Below are positions 50,550 to 59,925 of a stretch of DNA of 64,000 bases, piece by piece. Position 1 is the stretch's first letter. Each line of letters begins with the position of its first letter. The notes below the pieces were generated by a model. It saw only the letters and a list, made by a program, of their open reading frames with translations, searched no databases and was not told where the DNA came from. A program made the position numbers and the translations under genes. Source of the stretch: CAZVNZ01 sp964628515 (GTDB lineage Bacteria; Bacillota; Clostridia; Christensenellales; Christensenellaceae); assembly GCA_964628515.1 (NCBI GenBank), contig CAZVNZ010000010.1:23047-87046 (forward strand), read 5' to 3'.

Positions 50550-51941
50550 ATGCCTATTGTTTGGTCAATAATTGTACTTGGTGGACTGGGCGCAGTCTTT
50601 GGTATTATACTCGGAGTTGCGTCAAAAAAGTTTGCCGTTAAGGTAGATGAGCGTGTAAGCGCTGTAAGAGATTTACTGCCCGGCGCAAATTGCGGAGGTT
50701 GTGGTTTTCCCGGTTGCGACGGTTTTGCAAATACTCTTGTGGCAGGTAAAGCGGAAATTACCACCTGTGCGGTGCTAAATGCCGATTCCGCAAAGCAAAT
50801 TGCGGAGGTTTTGGGGGTAAGTGCAGGGGATGTTAAGCCCAAAGTAGCACGTATTATGTGCCTTGGAAGCAACGGAAATTGTCAGGATAAATTTATTTAC
50901 GACGGCGCACAAGATTGCAGAGCCGCTTATGCTATTGCAAGCGGATTTAGAAATTGCAGATTTTCCTGTTTGGGTCTTGGTACTTGTGCAAAGGTGTGTA
51001 AATTTGGCGCAATAAAAATGGGAGACCATGGAATCGCCGCCATAGACGAGGACAAATGCACAGGTTGTGGCAGATGCGTAGAGCAATGCCCTCAAATTTC
51101 CATTGCAATACAAGATAAAGAAATAAATGTTTATGCCGCTTGCACAAATGTAGATAAAGGCAAGGCGGTTACAACGGTGTGCAGTGCAGGTTGTATTGGT
51201 TGCGCAAAATGCCAAAGAACTTGTCCTTTTGAGGCTATTACCATGGATAGAGGACTACCCATAATAGACTACACAAAATGCCGTCAATGTAAAATGTGCG
51301 TTGACGCTTGTCCTCGTATGTGTATTGTTACAACAAAACCGGATAAGGTAGCTCATGTAATAGAAGAAAATTGTATAGGTTGCGGACTTTGCAAAAAAGC
51401 TTGTGCTTTTGAGGCAATAGAAGGTGAGCTAAAACAAAAGCACGTTGTAAACAAAGCTAAATGCAGAGGTTGCGGTTTGTGCTTTGAAAAATGCAAGAAA
51501 AAAGCAATCGAATTTAAAGTTACAGGCAAGCATGTAAAAAGCGAAAAACCTCCCACAGTAGCCAAAACGGCTAAAGCAGGAGAGGAGCAGGCAACACCCA
51601 AAGCAAAAACTTCACCCACAGCAAGTGCTGTTAAAGAGGAAGTAGGGGAAGTTGCCAAAAAACCGGAGCAGGCGGAGCAAGCCGTAAAAGCCCAAGCAGA
51701 AACGGCAAAGGTCCAAGCCACTCAAGAGGTAAAAGAGGAAGTAGCGGAAGTAAAAGCGAAAGCAACTAAAGCCACCCAAGAGGTTAAAGAGGCAGCCACG
51801 GAAGTAAAAGGGCAAGCACCAAAACCGGCACCTAAAACAGCCAAAAAACCCACGGCAAAACCTAAAGCCCCAACATCACCAAAAGGAGAGGCAAAAAAGC
51901 CTGTGGCAAAACCTAAAGAAGACACAAATAAACCGGACTAA
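50550..51941 (+). CDS. rnfB: Rnf complex subunit B with long Ala/Lys/Glu-rich tail
   Basis: The 463-residue ferredoxin-side subunit has an N-terminal helix (about 4-25), the NCGGCGFPGCDGF [4Fe-4S] domain and multiple ferredoxin motifs: CTGCGRCVEQCP, CIGCAKCQRTCP, CRQCKMCVDACP, CIGCGLCKKACAF and CRGCGLCFEKC. After about residue 325 comes a 135-residue low-complexity extension of Ala/Lys/Glu/Pro/Thr repeats (VKEEVAEVKAKATKATQEV and similar). The iron-sulfur core is standard for clostridial RnfB, but the tail is unusual. Confidence 0.95.
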   Translation: MPIVWSIIVLGGLGAVFGIILGVASKKFAVKVDERVSAVRDLLPGANCGGCGFPGCDGFANTLVAGKAEITTCAVLNADSAKQIAEVLGVSAGDVKPKVARIMCLGSNGNCQDKFIYDGAQDCRAAYAIASGFRNCRFSCLGLGTCAKVCKFGAIKMGDHGIAAIDEDKCTGCGRCVEQCPQISIAIQDKEINVYAACTNVDKGKAVTTVCSAGCIGCAKCQRTCPFEAITMDRGLPIIDYTKCRQCKMCVDACPRMCIVTTKPDKVAHVIEENCIGCGLCKKACAFEAIEGELKQKHVVNKAKCRGCGLCFEKCKKKAIEFKVTGKHVKSEKPPTVAKTAKAGEEQATPKAKTSPTASAVKEEVGEVAKKPEQAEQAVKAQAETAKVQATQEVKEEVAEVKAKATKATQEVKEAATEVKGQAPKPAPKTAKKPTAKPKAPTSPKGEAKKPVAKPKEDTNKPD

Positions 51942-51992
51942 ATACCTAAGGGCTATTAGCAAAAAGGTGTTTAACCAAACAAATATTTGGGT

Positions 51993-52028
51993 AGTAATAG
52001 TGCATAAGAAGCTAATTGCGCTATTACT
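51993..52028 (+). other. stable hairpin between rnfB and maf
   Basis: AGTAATAGTGCA (51993-52004) pairs with TTGCGCTATTACT (about 52016-52028, one G-U). No T run follows. A TATACT (52034-52039) just after could be a -10 for maf. Confidence 0.5.
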
Positions 52029-52113
52029 GCCTATATACTGTTAAACTCATTGTTAGGCATATCATTAAAGCAAAGCAACCAAAAATCAGTAAGTTAAAAG
52101 AAGGTGAAAATAA

Positions 52114-52671
52114 TTGTTAATATTAGCATCGGCATCTCCAAGAAGAGAGGAATTGCTAAAGTTTATTACCACGGATTTTAAAGTGCAAAAAAGCAACGTG
52201 GCGGAAGACATAGAGGCAAAGGACGCAAAAGACCTTGTTTTAATACTAAGCAAGGCTAAAGCCCAGGATGTTTACAGCAAAAACACAGGCGCTACCGTAA
52301 TAGGTGCGGACACGGTGGTGGAAATAAAAGGCAAAATTTTGGGCAAACCCAAAGACGAAAAAGAGGCGGAAAATATGCTTTTTATGCTTTCGGGATGCAA
52401 ACATATGGTACACACAGGCATTTGCATAATCAACAAAGAAAATATAATAAACGAGGTGATTACCACCGAGGTATTTTTTAATCATATGTCAAACAGCGAC
52501 ATTAAAGAATACTTAGCCAGCGAGAAATATTTGGATATGGCAGGGGCTTACGCAATTCAAAAAGGAGCATCTAAATTTGTGGAAAAAATAAACGGTTGTT
52601 TTTTTAATGTAATGGGACTTCCCGTATCTAAAATCTATAACATCTTGCAAATGTTACAAAAAGTTCACTAA
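52114..52671 (+). CDS. maf: Maf-family nucleoside triphosphate pyrophosphatase
   Basis: The 185-residue protein starts at TTG 52114 behind AAGGTGAAAA. It has LILASASPRREELL at the N-terminus, GADTVVEIKGKILGKP, and a conserved HTG loop (VHTGICI). Maf/YhdE proteins hydrolyse non-canonical or normal dTTP/UTP and influence septum formation. It heads the morphogene block, as it does in many bacteria. Confidence 0.92.
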   Translation: MLILASASPRREELLKFITTDFKVQKSNVAEDIEAKDAKDLVLILSKAKAQDVYSKNTGATVIGADTVVEIKGKILGKPKDEKEAENMLFMLSGCKHMVHTGICIINKENIINEVITTEVFFNHMSNSDIKEYLASEKYLDMAGAYAIQKGASKFVEKINGCFFNVMGLPVSKIYNILQMLQKVH

Positions 52672-52676
52672 ATTTG

Positions 52677-52705
52677 TTACAAAAAATCAAGATTTATGAT
52701 ATAAT
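52677..52705 (+). promoter_or_regulatory. promoter before mreC
   Basis: TTACAA (52677-52682), 17 bp, then TATAAT (52700-52705). Confidence 0.7.
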
Positions 52706-52737
52706 TCATTGTATATATCTATGAAAGGATGTGTGCA

Positions 52738-53751
52738 GTGAATTTTTTTCGTAATAAGCCATTAATTATAACAATCATCATTGTTGCGGTACTTATATTT
52801 CTAATGGCGTCCGGCACAAACGGCAGTACGATTACCCAAGTTACATCTGCTGTGGCAGGGCCTTTTGTCCCATTACAACAGCTTTTATACAACGTTTCCA
52901 AAAATACGGGAGACTTTTTTGACAGAGCCTTTAACACAGGGAGTTCCTCTCAGGAAATTGAAAGGCTTAAAAAGCAATTAGACGATTTAAGGCTGGAGTA
53001 CGCAAATTATAACGAAATTAAGGCAGAAAATGATCGTCTTTCAAAGATGTTAGACTACAAACAAAAAAATACAACCGCCGAGTTTAGGGTGGCGCAAATA
53101 ATAGGTAAAGATACAGGTAACTGGTTTAACGCTTTTACCATAAATTTAGGCTACAACGACGGCGTTAGGGAAAATATGGCGGTAATAACCCCCGATGGTT
53201 TGGTGGGGAGGGTTTCTCAGGCAGGAATGTTTTCCTCCAAAGTTATTGCCATAATAGATGGAAGGAGCGGCGCTTCTGCCATTGTGGAGCGCACAAGAGA
53301 TGTAGGCGTGGTTAAGGGCTCTATGGGTAACGACAACGCAAACGCCCTGCTTTCTATGAGCTTTTTGCCCATAGACACGGATATTACGGATGGTGATAAA
53401 GTGCTAAGCTCGGGGCTTGACGGCATTTTTCCAAAAGGAGTGCTTATAGGCACGGTTAAAACCGCAAAGGATGGCAGTACCGGCAAAAACATTACAATTA
53501 AGCCGGCGGTGGATTTTTCTAAGTTAGAGGAAGTGCTGGTGGTAATGCCCGGGGATAATGCAGATGCTCTGAGTGCCACGGGGAGTACCACAGACGGAGC
53601 CAATCAAGAGGCAGAAGGCGATATTTTAACAACAGAGGGAAGTATTGTGCAACAAACCACCCAACCCACGCAACCCTCAGCATCACCATCACAAACCCCT
53701 ACGCAAACGCAGGAGCAGTCCCCCCAACCCACGCAGGAGGAAGGTAATTGA
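52738..53751 (+). CDS. mreC: rod shape-determining protein MreC
   Basis: The 337-residue membrane protein has an N-terminal helix (about 8-27), a coiled coil (about 75-110) and an extracytoplasmic beta domain (VITPDGLVGRVSQAGMFSSK, about 145-165). The C-terminal tail is Pro/Thr/Gln-rich. I start it at GTG 52738 behind AAGGATG; an ATG at 52729 lies directly against the AAGG. It scaffolds the elongasome. The next gene overlaps by 4 bp. Confidence 0.92.
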   Translation: MNFFRNKPLIITIIIVAVLIFLMASGTNGSTITQVTSAVAGPFVPLQQLLYNVSKNTGDFFDRAFNTGSSSQEIERLKKQLDDLRLEYANYNEIKAENDRLSKMLDYKQKNTTAEFRVAQIIGKDTGNWFNAFTINLGYNDGVRENMAVITPDGLVGRVSQAGMFSSKVIAIIDGRSGASAIVERTRDVGVVKGSMGNDNANALLSMSFLPIDTDITDGDKVLSSGLDGIFPKGVLIGTVKTAKDGSTGKNITIKPAVDFSKLEEVLVVMPGDNADALSATGSTTDGANQEAEGDILTTEGSIVQQTTQPTQPSASPSQTPTQTQEQSPQPTQEEGN

Positions 53752-54266
53752 GAGTAGTCGTACTTGTGCTTATTGGTATTATAAGCAGTATTTTATCGGG
53801 TACTGTGCTTAAAGGCAACTATATGGTAGGCTTGCAAGCGGATATTATTCTAATTATTGCTCTATCATTATCCCTTATAGAAAAGGATACTACCGGCATT
53901 ATTTTTGGGGCGGGTGCAGGCTTGCTTACAGATATTATGTTTGGCACGGTTATTGGCTTAAATGCCATTAGTATAACCATTGTAACGGCGCTATGCTACG
54001 CATTTTTCAGAAACAGACAAAGGCTTAACCTACTGTTTCTTGCTATAATAGGAATGGGGGGTTATATACTAAAAGAGCTTATAGTGGCACTTATTGTGTA
54101 TATGATGGGAGGCAGATTCGATATTGTTTTTATGATGTACAGATACATATTGTTTTCCGCACTTCTAAGCGGAATACTGATGTACTTACTTTACGGACTG
54201 CTAACCTTACTGTATAAAAACAGTTGGATGAAGAAAAAACAAACTCACTTATTCGACGATTTTTAA
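53748..54266 (+). CDS. mreD: rod shape-determining protein MreD
   Basis: The 172-residue membrane protein has about five helices (VVLVLIGIISSILSGTV at the start, LTDIMFGTVIGLNAIS in the middle). It starts with TTG inside the mreC stop (TTGA), a tightly coupled arrangement. It bridges MreC and the synthases. Confidence 0.88.
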   Translation: MRVVVLVLIGIISSILSGTVLKGNYMVGLQADIILIIALSLSLIEKDTTGIIFGAGAGLLTDIMFGTVIGLNAISITIVTALCYAFFRNRQRLNLLFLAIIGMGGYILKELIVALIVYMMGGRFDIVFMMYRYILFSALLSGILMYLLYGLLTLLYKNSWMKKKQTHLFDDF

Positions 54267-54286
54267 GGATTTAAACAGAGGACAAA

Positions 54287-56821
54287 ATGTTAGGTAAATT
54301 AAAAAACAGATTTTTAGTTATGATAGTGCTTATATGCACGGTATTTGTTGTACTTTGCGCCCAACTTGGAGATTTAACCTTGGCAAAAGGGGGGGATTTT
54401 GCAGGTACTGCGGATGTAAGAAAACAAAGAACGCTGGCACAAAAAGGCGCAAGAGGGCAAATTTTGGATGCAACGGGGATACCCTTAGCTTACGACCAAA
54501 ACAGCTTTAACGTGGAGCTGGTAAGAGACCCATCCAAAAATACACCCACAGATAAAGCCTATTACACAGACGTTATAGCACAAACGGTAAAAATTATTGA
54601 GGCAAACGAGGGGGAAATTGCAAATAAATTTGCAATTTTGCGCACCAACGACGGCTCTTTTGCTTTCGATTTTGGTATAACCAACAAAGAGGATATTGCA
54701 AAACGGGAGAAAAACTGGCGTAAAAATATGTTTGTTTCGGAAAAATCCACCCCCGATGTAATTTACAGAGATTTACGTAACAGATACAGAATACCCGAAG
54801 AAATGCCCTACGAGGAAGCAATCAAGGTGCTTGGCATATGGCAGGATATTCAGCTTTCCAGCTATCGTGCCTTTATCCCCATTGTTATAGCAAGAAATGT
54901 GGATATGCAAACGGTTGCGGAAATAGAATCCAAAAGCGATATTTTAGACGGTGTACAAATTTCCGAGGCAAGTATGCGTATTTATCCCAAAGATGATGTA
55001 GCCGCTCATATTATAGGCTATATGGGTAAAATGACGGATAAAGATATAATAGAGGAGTACGAAAGCAGAGGGTACAGCTCCGAGGACTTAGTGGGAGTTT
55101 CCGGCATAGAAAGCAGTATGGAGCAGTATCTTACGGGTAACTCCAAGGAAAAACAGGGCATCAGAAAGGTGGAGGTAAACAGTAGCGGTAAGGTTATAAA
55201 AGACTTAGACTACACCCCTCCAAAATCGGGAGACAGCGTAATGCTAACCATAGATTTAGGCTTGCAAATGGTTGCAGAGCAAGCGTTAAAGAAAAACGTG
55301 GAAAGTATAGGGCAAATGTGGCAGGAGCAATATCTTAAAGATAAAGCAAAATATGACGAGCAATACGCCACCAGAGACCCAAAATTTTCTAACAGCGGAG
55401 CGGCGGTGGTTATGGATGTAAACTCGGGTAAAGTGCTTGCAATGGCAAACTACCCTTCTTACGATATTAATATATTTACCAACGGTATTTCCGCAAGCGA
55501 CTTTAACGAGATTAAAAACACCGAGGGTAGCCCCTTATTTAATAAAGCAATAGCATCAAAGGGTATACCCGGCTCTATATTTAAGTTGGTAACAGGGCTT
55601 GCCGGCTTAAGCGAGGGGGTAATAACACCCACAGAAACCATTACGGATTTAGGGCCTTACGACAAATACGTAAAAGAAGCCAACCCGGGAGAGATTACAG
55701 GCAGCGAGTTTAAAGCCCCTGCATGTTGGGCGCATCCGGATGTAAGCGCTCATGCCAATTTGGATATTCACGATGCACTAAAGGTTAGCTGTAACTACTA
55801 CTTTTTTGAAACGGCGGACAGGCTTGGAATAGATAAACTTAATTATTGGTCGGACAGCTTTGGGCTTACATCTCTTACAAACATAGAGCTTGCAGGGGAG
55901 TACGCCGGGCAGGTGGGTAACCCTGCCGTGCTTTACAACGGAGACAACCCTCTAAACAAGCAAAAAACGGATTTGCCTACTTTGGTAAAAAACTCCATAG
56001 CAAGGCTTTTGGAAAAATACGGCAAGGAGAGAGGGGTAAAATACAAAGATGCCCAAATAGAGCAAGCGGCGCAAGAGCTTGTTGCCCTTGCAAAGAAAAA
56101 CACCACTCAAATTGGTCCGGAAATACGTACAATTTTAAGCGAGCAGTTGGAAATTCCAGAAACCATCACCAAACGTAACGGTTGGGAAAACGATATTGCA
56201 GGATATATTGCAGATTTAATTTGGAATCCCACACGTACTGTTAATACAGGCATTGGAGTAGGCATTACCGCAATTACGCCCATTGCCACCGCAAGATACG
56301 TAAGCGCCATTGCAAATGAGGGCACGGTTTACGATGCACGCCTTGTAGACAGAATAATAGACGAAAACGGAGACGTAATAGAGCAAAAGGAAAGCACCGT
56401 TTTTAATAAGATTGATCAACCGGCGGAGTATTTTCAAGATATTAAAGAGGGTATGAGACGCATGGTTGCGGAAGGCAACGCAAAGCAGTTTTTTGAGGAT
56501 TTTAAATATAAAGACAATATGGCAGGCAAAACGGGAACAGGCAAGGTAAACAAAATAGATTTGGATAACAATGCTTGGTTTGTAGCGTATGCCCCTTTGG
56601 AAAATCCGGAAATTGCTGTGGTGGTGTACATACCCACAGGTATTGCAGGGTCTAACGCTATACCTACTGCAAAGGAAATTATAGGCTACTATTTAGGGCA
56701 AAAGGAAAAGGAAGATGTAGCGGTGCTACCCTCGCCAAACACCTTAGTAGTGCCAAAAGAGGACTTGGCATTAGTGGAAGAAACAAAGAACGATACACCC
56801 TTAGCGGTTATTGCGGATTAA
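54287..56821 (+). CDS. mrdA: penicillin-binding protein 2 (elongasome transpeptidase)
   Basis: The 844-residue class B PBP has an N-terminal helix (about 8-27), a dimerisation region (residues about 60-290), and a transpeptidase domain with S430-I-F-K433, SCN (about 505) and K748-T-G-750. Length above usual PBP2 (about 650-700) is partly due to a C-terminal extension (residues about 800-844) and insertions between SCN and KTG. It crosslinks peptidoglycan during elongation with RodA. It is directly behind mreD. Confidence 0.92.
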   Translation: MLGKLKNRFLVMIVLICTVFVVLCAQLGDLTLAKGGDFAGTADVRKQRTLAQKGARGQILDATGIPLAYDQNSFNVELVRDPSKNTPTDKAYYTDVIAQTVKIIEANEGEIANKFAILRTNDGSFAFDFGITNKEDIAKREKNWRKNMFVSEKSTPDVIYRDLRNRYRIPEEMPYEEAIKVLGIWQDIQLSSYRAFIPIVIARNVDMQTVAEIESKSDILDGVQISEASMRIYPKDDVAAHIIGYMGKMTDKDIIEEYESRGYSSEDLVGVSGIESSMEQYLTGNSKEKQGIRKVEVNSSGKVIKDLDYTPPKSGDSVMLTIDLGLQMVAEQALKKNVESIGQMWQEQYLKDKAKYDEQYATRDPKFSNSGAAVVMDVNSGKVLAMANYPSYDINIFTNGISASDFNEIKNTEGSPLFNKAIASKGIPGSIFKLVTGLAGLSEGVITPTETITDLGPYDKYVKEANPGEITGSEFKAPACWAHPDVSAHANLDIHDALKVSCNYYFFETADRLGIDKLNYWSDSFGLTSLTNIELAGEYAGQVGNPAVLYNGDNPLNKQKTDLPTLVKNSIARLLEKYGKERGVKYKDAQIEQAAQELVALAKKNTTQIGPEIRTILSEQLEIPETITKRNGWENDIAGYIADLIWNPTRTVNTGIGVGITAITPIATARYVSAIANEGTVYDARLVDRIIDENGDVIEQKESTVFNKIDQPAEYFQDIKEGMRRMVAEGNAKQFFEDFKYKDNMAGKTGTGKVNKIDLDNNAWFVAYAPLENPEIAVVVYIPTGIAGSNAIPTAKEIIGYYLGQKEKEDVAVLPSPNTLVVPKEDLALVEETKNDTPLAVIAD

Positions 56822-56936
56822 AAAAATTTGCTAACAAGGCAAATTTGTAATATAATTGAATATGAATTTATATATTACAAAATAACAATTTATAGTTTAT
56901 AAAACAGTAAAAACTATGTTAAACGGGGGAATATTA

Positions 56937-57584
56937 GTGGGAGATATTGTAAGCATAAAAGGCAGAGAATACGGGCTTGAGATTGTACTTAACCCAAAAG
57001 CCACATATCCTGTATTAAGAGAGGAATTAATGCAGAAACTTCAGAAAAACAAAGCCTTTTTTTCTGACAGCGAAACAAAAGTGGCAATACTGGGCAAAAA
57101 ACTGTCGGATGCCCAAAAAAACGAAATTAAAAGGGTATTTGCAATGGATTTTGGCATAAAGGACGTAATTTTTGAAGAAGTACCCTCCCATAAAAAGGAA
57201 GTAGAGCAAAAGGCGCAAAAGGAAGAAAAACCGCCTCTTGTAGAGCGCAAAACACAGGAAGCCACGGCAGAATCCATATTTATAAACAATACCATAAGGA
57301 GCGGTCAGCGTATAGAAAGCGAAGGGGATATTGTTGTAGTGGGGGACGTAAACCCGGGAGGCGAGGTAATAGCCGCAGGAAGCATTGCGGTATTTGGCAA
57401 ACTTAGAGGGCTGGTACACGCAGGTTGCTTTGGCAGAACGGACGTATGCGTGGCGGCGGTTGTTATGTGCCCCAAGCAGTTAAGAATTTCAGGAAGGGTA
57501 ATTTCCTTTCCTAAAGACAGAGAATCCACGGGGCCGGAAGTGGCGGAGCTGGTTTCGGGCAAGCTGGTAATAAGACCATGTTAG
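56937..57584 (+). CDS. minC: septum site-determining protein MinC
   Basis: The 215-residue protein has a short N-terminal domain and a C-terminal beta-helix with the MinC repeats (GQRIESEGDIVVVGDVNPGG, then EVIAAGSIAVFGKLRGLVHA). I start it at GTG 56937 behind GGGGGA; an ATG at 56916 has no ribosome binding site. MinC blocks FtsZ rings at the poles with MinD. It precedes minD by 31 bp. Confidence 0.92.
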   Translation: MGDIVSIKGREYGLEIVLNPKATYPVLREELMQKLQKNKAFFSDSETKVAILGKKLSDAQKNEIKRVFAMDFGIKDVIFEEVPSHKKEVEQKAQKEEKPPLVERKTQEATAESIFINNTIRSGQRIESEGDIVVVGDVNPGGEVIAAGSIAVFGKLRGLVHAGCFGRTDVCVAAVVMCPKQLRISGRVISFPKDRESTGPEVAELVSGKLVIRPC

Positions 57585-57615
57585 CAGATAATATTAGTGA
57601 GTTTGAGAGGTATAT

Positions 57616-58407
57616 ATGGAAAAAGTAATAGTAATTACATCCGGAAAAGGCGGTGTGGGCAAAACCACATCCACGGCAAACATAGGCACGGGGCTTGCCC
57701 TTGCAGGCAAAAAAGTTGTGCTTATAGATACAGATATTGGGCTTAGAAACTTAGATGTGGTTTTGGGCTTGGAAAACAGAATAGTCTACGATTTGGTAGA
57801 TGTAGTGGAAGGAAATTGCAAGCTAAAGCAAGCGCTTATTAAAGACAAACGCTACGACGGACTGCATCTTTTGCCGGCGGCGCAAACGAGGAACAAAATG
57901 GCGGTTTCTCCCGAGCAAATGAAGGCGCTTGTAGAAGAAATAGAGCAGGATTTCGATTATATTTTAATAGATTGCCCGGCAGGTATAGAGCGTGGTTTTA
58001 AAAACGCAATAGCAGGCGCAAAAGCGGCAATAGTGGTAACAGTACCCGAGGTTTCCTCCGTAAGAGATGCAGATAGGATTATAGGTCTGCTTTCGGCGGC
58101 GGAAATAGACAACGTAAAACTGCTGATAAACAGACTGCGTCCCGACCTTGTAAAAAGGGGGGATATGCTTGCCATAGACGATACACTTGAAATATTAGGG
58201 ATAGACTTAATTGGTGTAATACCGGAAGATGAGCGTATTTTTCGCTCCTCTAACTTAGGAGAGCCGGCAGTAACAGACGAAAGCTCCTCTGCCGGAGAGG
58301 CATACAGAAACGTAACACGTCGAATAATGGGCGAGGACGTGCCAATGCTTAATTTAGAACAAAGCAGCGGATTTTTCTCTAAGCTAAAAAAATTCTTTAC
58401 TAAGTAG
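57616..58407 (+). CDS. minD: septum site-determining ATPase MinD
   Basis: The 263-residue ATPase has the deviant Walker A SGKGGVGKTT (residues 9-18), DTDIGLRNLDVVLGLE, and a C-terminal amphipathic helix (FFSKLKKFF) for membrane binding. It recruits MinC and is driven off the membrane by MinE. Confidence 0.96.
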   Translation: MEKVIVITSGKGGVGKTTSTANIGTGLALAGKKVVLIDTDIGLRNLDVVLGLENRIVYDLVDVVEGNCKLKQALIKDKRYDGLHLLPAAQTRNKMAVSPEQMKALVEEIEQDFDYILIDCPAGIERGFKNAIAGAKAAIVVTVPEVSSVRDADRIIGLLSAAEIDNVKLLINRLRPDLVKRGDMLAIDDTLEILGIDLIGVIPEDERIFRSSNLGEPAVTDESSSAGEAYRNVTRRIMGEDVPMLNLEQSSGFFSKLKKFFTK

Positions 58408-58416
58408 GAGGCGGTT

Positions 58417-58701
58417 ATGGGTTGGTTTTCAAACAAGAAAAAAAGTAGCCAGGTTGCAAAAGACAGGCTAAAACTTGTGCTTATCTACGACAGGGCAGGC
58501 ACTACCTCCAATAACGATATGATAAACATGATGAAAAAAGACATTATGCAGGTAATATCCAAATATGTGGAGATAGACGAGCAGGAATTTGAAATAGATT
58601 TGAGGAGCGTGCAAAACGAAGAGGAAGGAATAACTTCTCAACTGATTGCTAACATACCCATTAAAAAGATTAAGCAGATGATGAGAAACACAAATAATTA
58701 A
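58417..58701 (+). CDS. minE: MinE topological specificity factor
   Basis: The 94-residue protein begins with an amphipathic membrane segment (GWFSNKKKSSQVAKDRLKLV) and has the MinE dimer domain (IMQVISKYVEIDEQEFEIDL). It stimulates MinD ATPase. A full MinCDE set is found only in some Firmicutes. Its stop shares one base with the rodA start. Confidence 0.93.
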   Translation: MGWFSNKKKSSQVAKDRLKLVLIYDRAGTTSNNDMINMMKKDIMQVISKYVEIDEQEFEIDLRSVQNEEEGITSQLIANIPIKKIKQMMRNTNN

Positions 58702-59870
58702 TGAAACTTAGAATATACAACAAGAATATGTGGAAATACTTCGACTGGATATTAATAATATTAATATTTATGTTGGTGGGCTATGGGCTTGTTTCCATAA
58801 TTAACGTAACCGCAAGCCCCTTTACGGGGGACGAGCACACATTTGCAGAAATATATGCCAATTTAAACTTAGAATCCGCAGGCTATCAGGTAATATTCTT
58901 TTTGGTAGGCTTGGGTGTAATGTTTGGGGTAATGTTTATAGATTACTCCAACATGAAGCATTTTGTAGACTACATTTACTGGGTTTGTATAGCCTTGCTT
59001 GTTATTGTGCTTTTGTACGGCTCGGAGCAACGTGGTACAAAAGGCTGGTTTATGATTGGAGACAGAGGGTTTCAACCGGCGGAGTTTGGCAAAATCGCAA
59101 TAATTTTGGTGCTTGCAAAATGCCTGTCTTTAAAAACAGAGGGGCACGAAAACGGCATAACCCAATTTAAAGACGCTCTGCCTGCACTTTGGAGGGTGGC
59201 ATTGCCTGTTGTGCTTATTATGCTGCAACCCGACTTCGGCACGGCAATGGTATACATTTTTATTTGCGTTATACTGCTGTTTATGTCCAAAACAAGTTGG
59301 AAGGTATTTTTAATACTGATAGTGGCGGCGGCAGTTCTACTGCCTATTATATGGTTTACTATGGAAGATTGGCAACGAACACGTATTTTTACCTTTTTAG
59401 ACCCAAACTACGGTACACAAGGGGAGGGCTTGCAAGTAGAGCAGGCAAAAATGGCGGTAGGCTCCGGACAAATGTTTGGCAAGGGCTTGTTTGCACCGGG
59501 CTCTCTTTCTCAATTAGACTATGTGCCCGAAAAACACAACGACTTTATTTTTGCTGTAACGGTGGAGGCTTTCGGCTTTTTTGGCGGTTTTCTCGTTATT
59601 CTTTTATACGCACTTTTGTGCATACGTACCTTTATGCTCTCACTTAGGGCAAAGGACGATTTTGGCGCATATATAATAATAGGCGTAATGGCGATGACTA
59701 TGTTTCACGTATTTGAAAATATAGGTATGAACATTGGTGTACTGCCGGTTACAGGCATACCACTACCGTTTTTTAGCTACGGAGGTTCCAACATGATTGC
59801 CAACTGCATTGCCTTTGGCATGGTACTTAGTGTGGACATTCGCCGTCAACGGTGGCAGGAAAGCAAGTAA
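58701..59870 (+). CDS. rodA: RodA/FtsW-type lipid II polymerase (SEDS)
   Basis: The 389-residue membrane protein has about ten helices and the SEDS motifs (QPDFGTAMVY, later LPVTGIPLPFFSYGGSNMIA). In this neighbourhood, with PBP2 and MreCD, it is RodA and not FtsW. Glycan chains are polymerised by this enzyme and crosslinked by PBP2. Its ATG overlaps the minE TAA. Confidence 0.9.
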   Translation: MKLRIYNKNMWKYFDWILIILIFMLVGYGLVSIINVTASPFTGDEHTFAEIYANLNLESAGYQVIFFLVGLGVMFGVMFIDYSNMKHFVDYIYWVCIALLVIVLLYGSEQRGTKGWFMIGDRGFQPAEFGKIAIILVLAKCLSLKTEGHENGITQFKDALPALWRVALPVVLIMLQPDFGTAMVYIFICVILLFMSKTSWKVFLILIVAAAVLLPIIWFTMEDWQRTRIFTFLDPNYGTQGEGLQVEQAKMAVGSGQMFGKGLFAPGSLSQLDYVPEKHNDFIFAVTVEAFGFFGGFLVILLYALLCIRTFMLSLRAKDDFGAYIIIGVMAMTMFHVFENIGMNIGVLPVTGIPLPFFSYGGSNMIANCIAFGMVLSVDIRRQRWQESK

Positions 59871-59880
59871 ACGCAGTAGC

Positions 59881-59901
59881 TTAATTATCATCACAATAAA
59901 A
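59881..59901 (-). repeat. dispersed ATGRTGATGAT motif, copy 8
   Basis: Minus strand TTTTTTTATTGTGATGATAA lies in the gap between rodA and the radical SAM gene. Confidence 0.45.
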
Positions 59902-59925
59902 AAACAGCAGGTAAGAGAGGGTACA

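Noticed and set aside
59797..59925. N-terminal extension of the radical SAM protein into rodA
   Set aside because: The extension is an out-of-frame reading of the rodA end; TTG at 59926 has AGAGAGG and begins the conserved domain.
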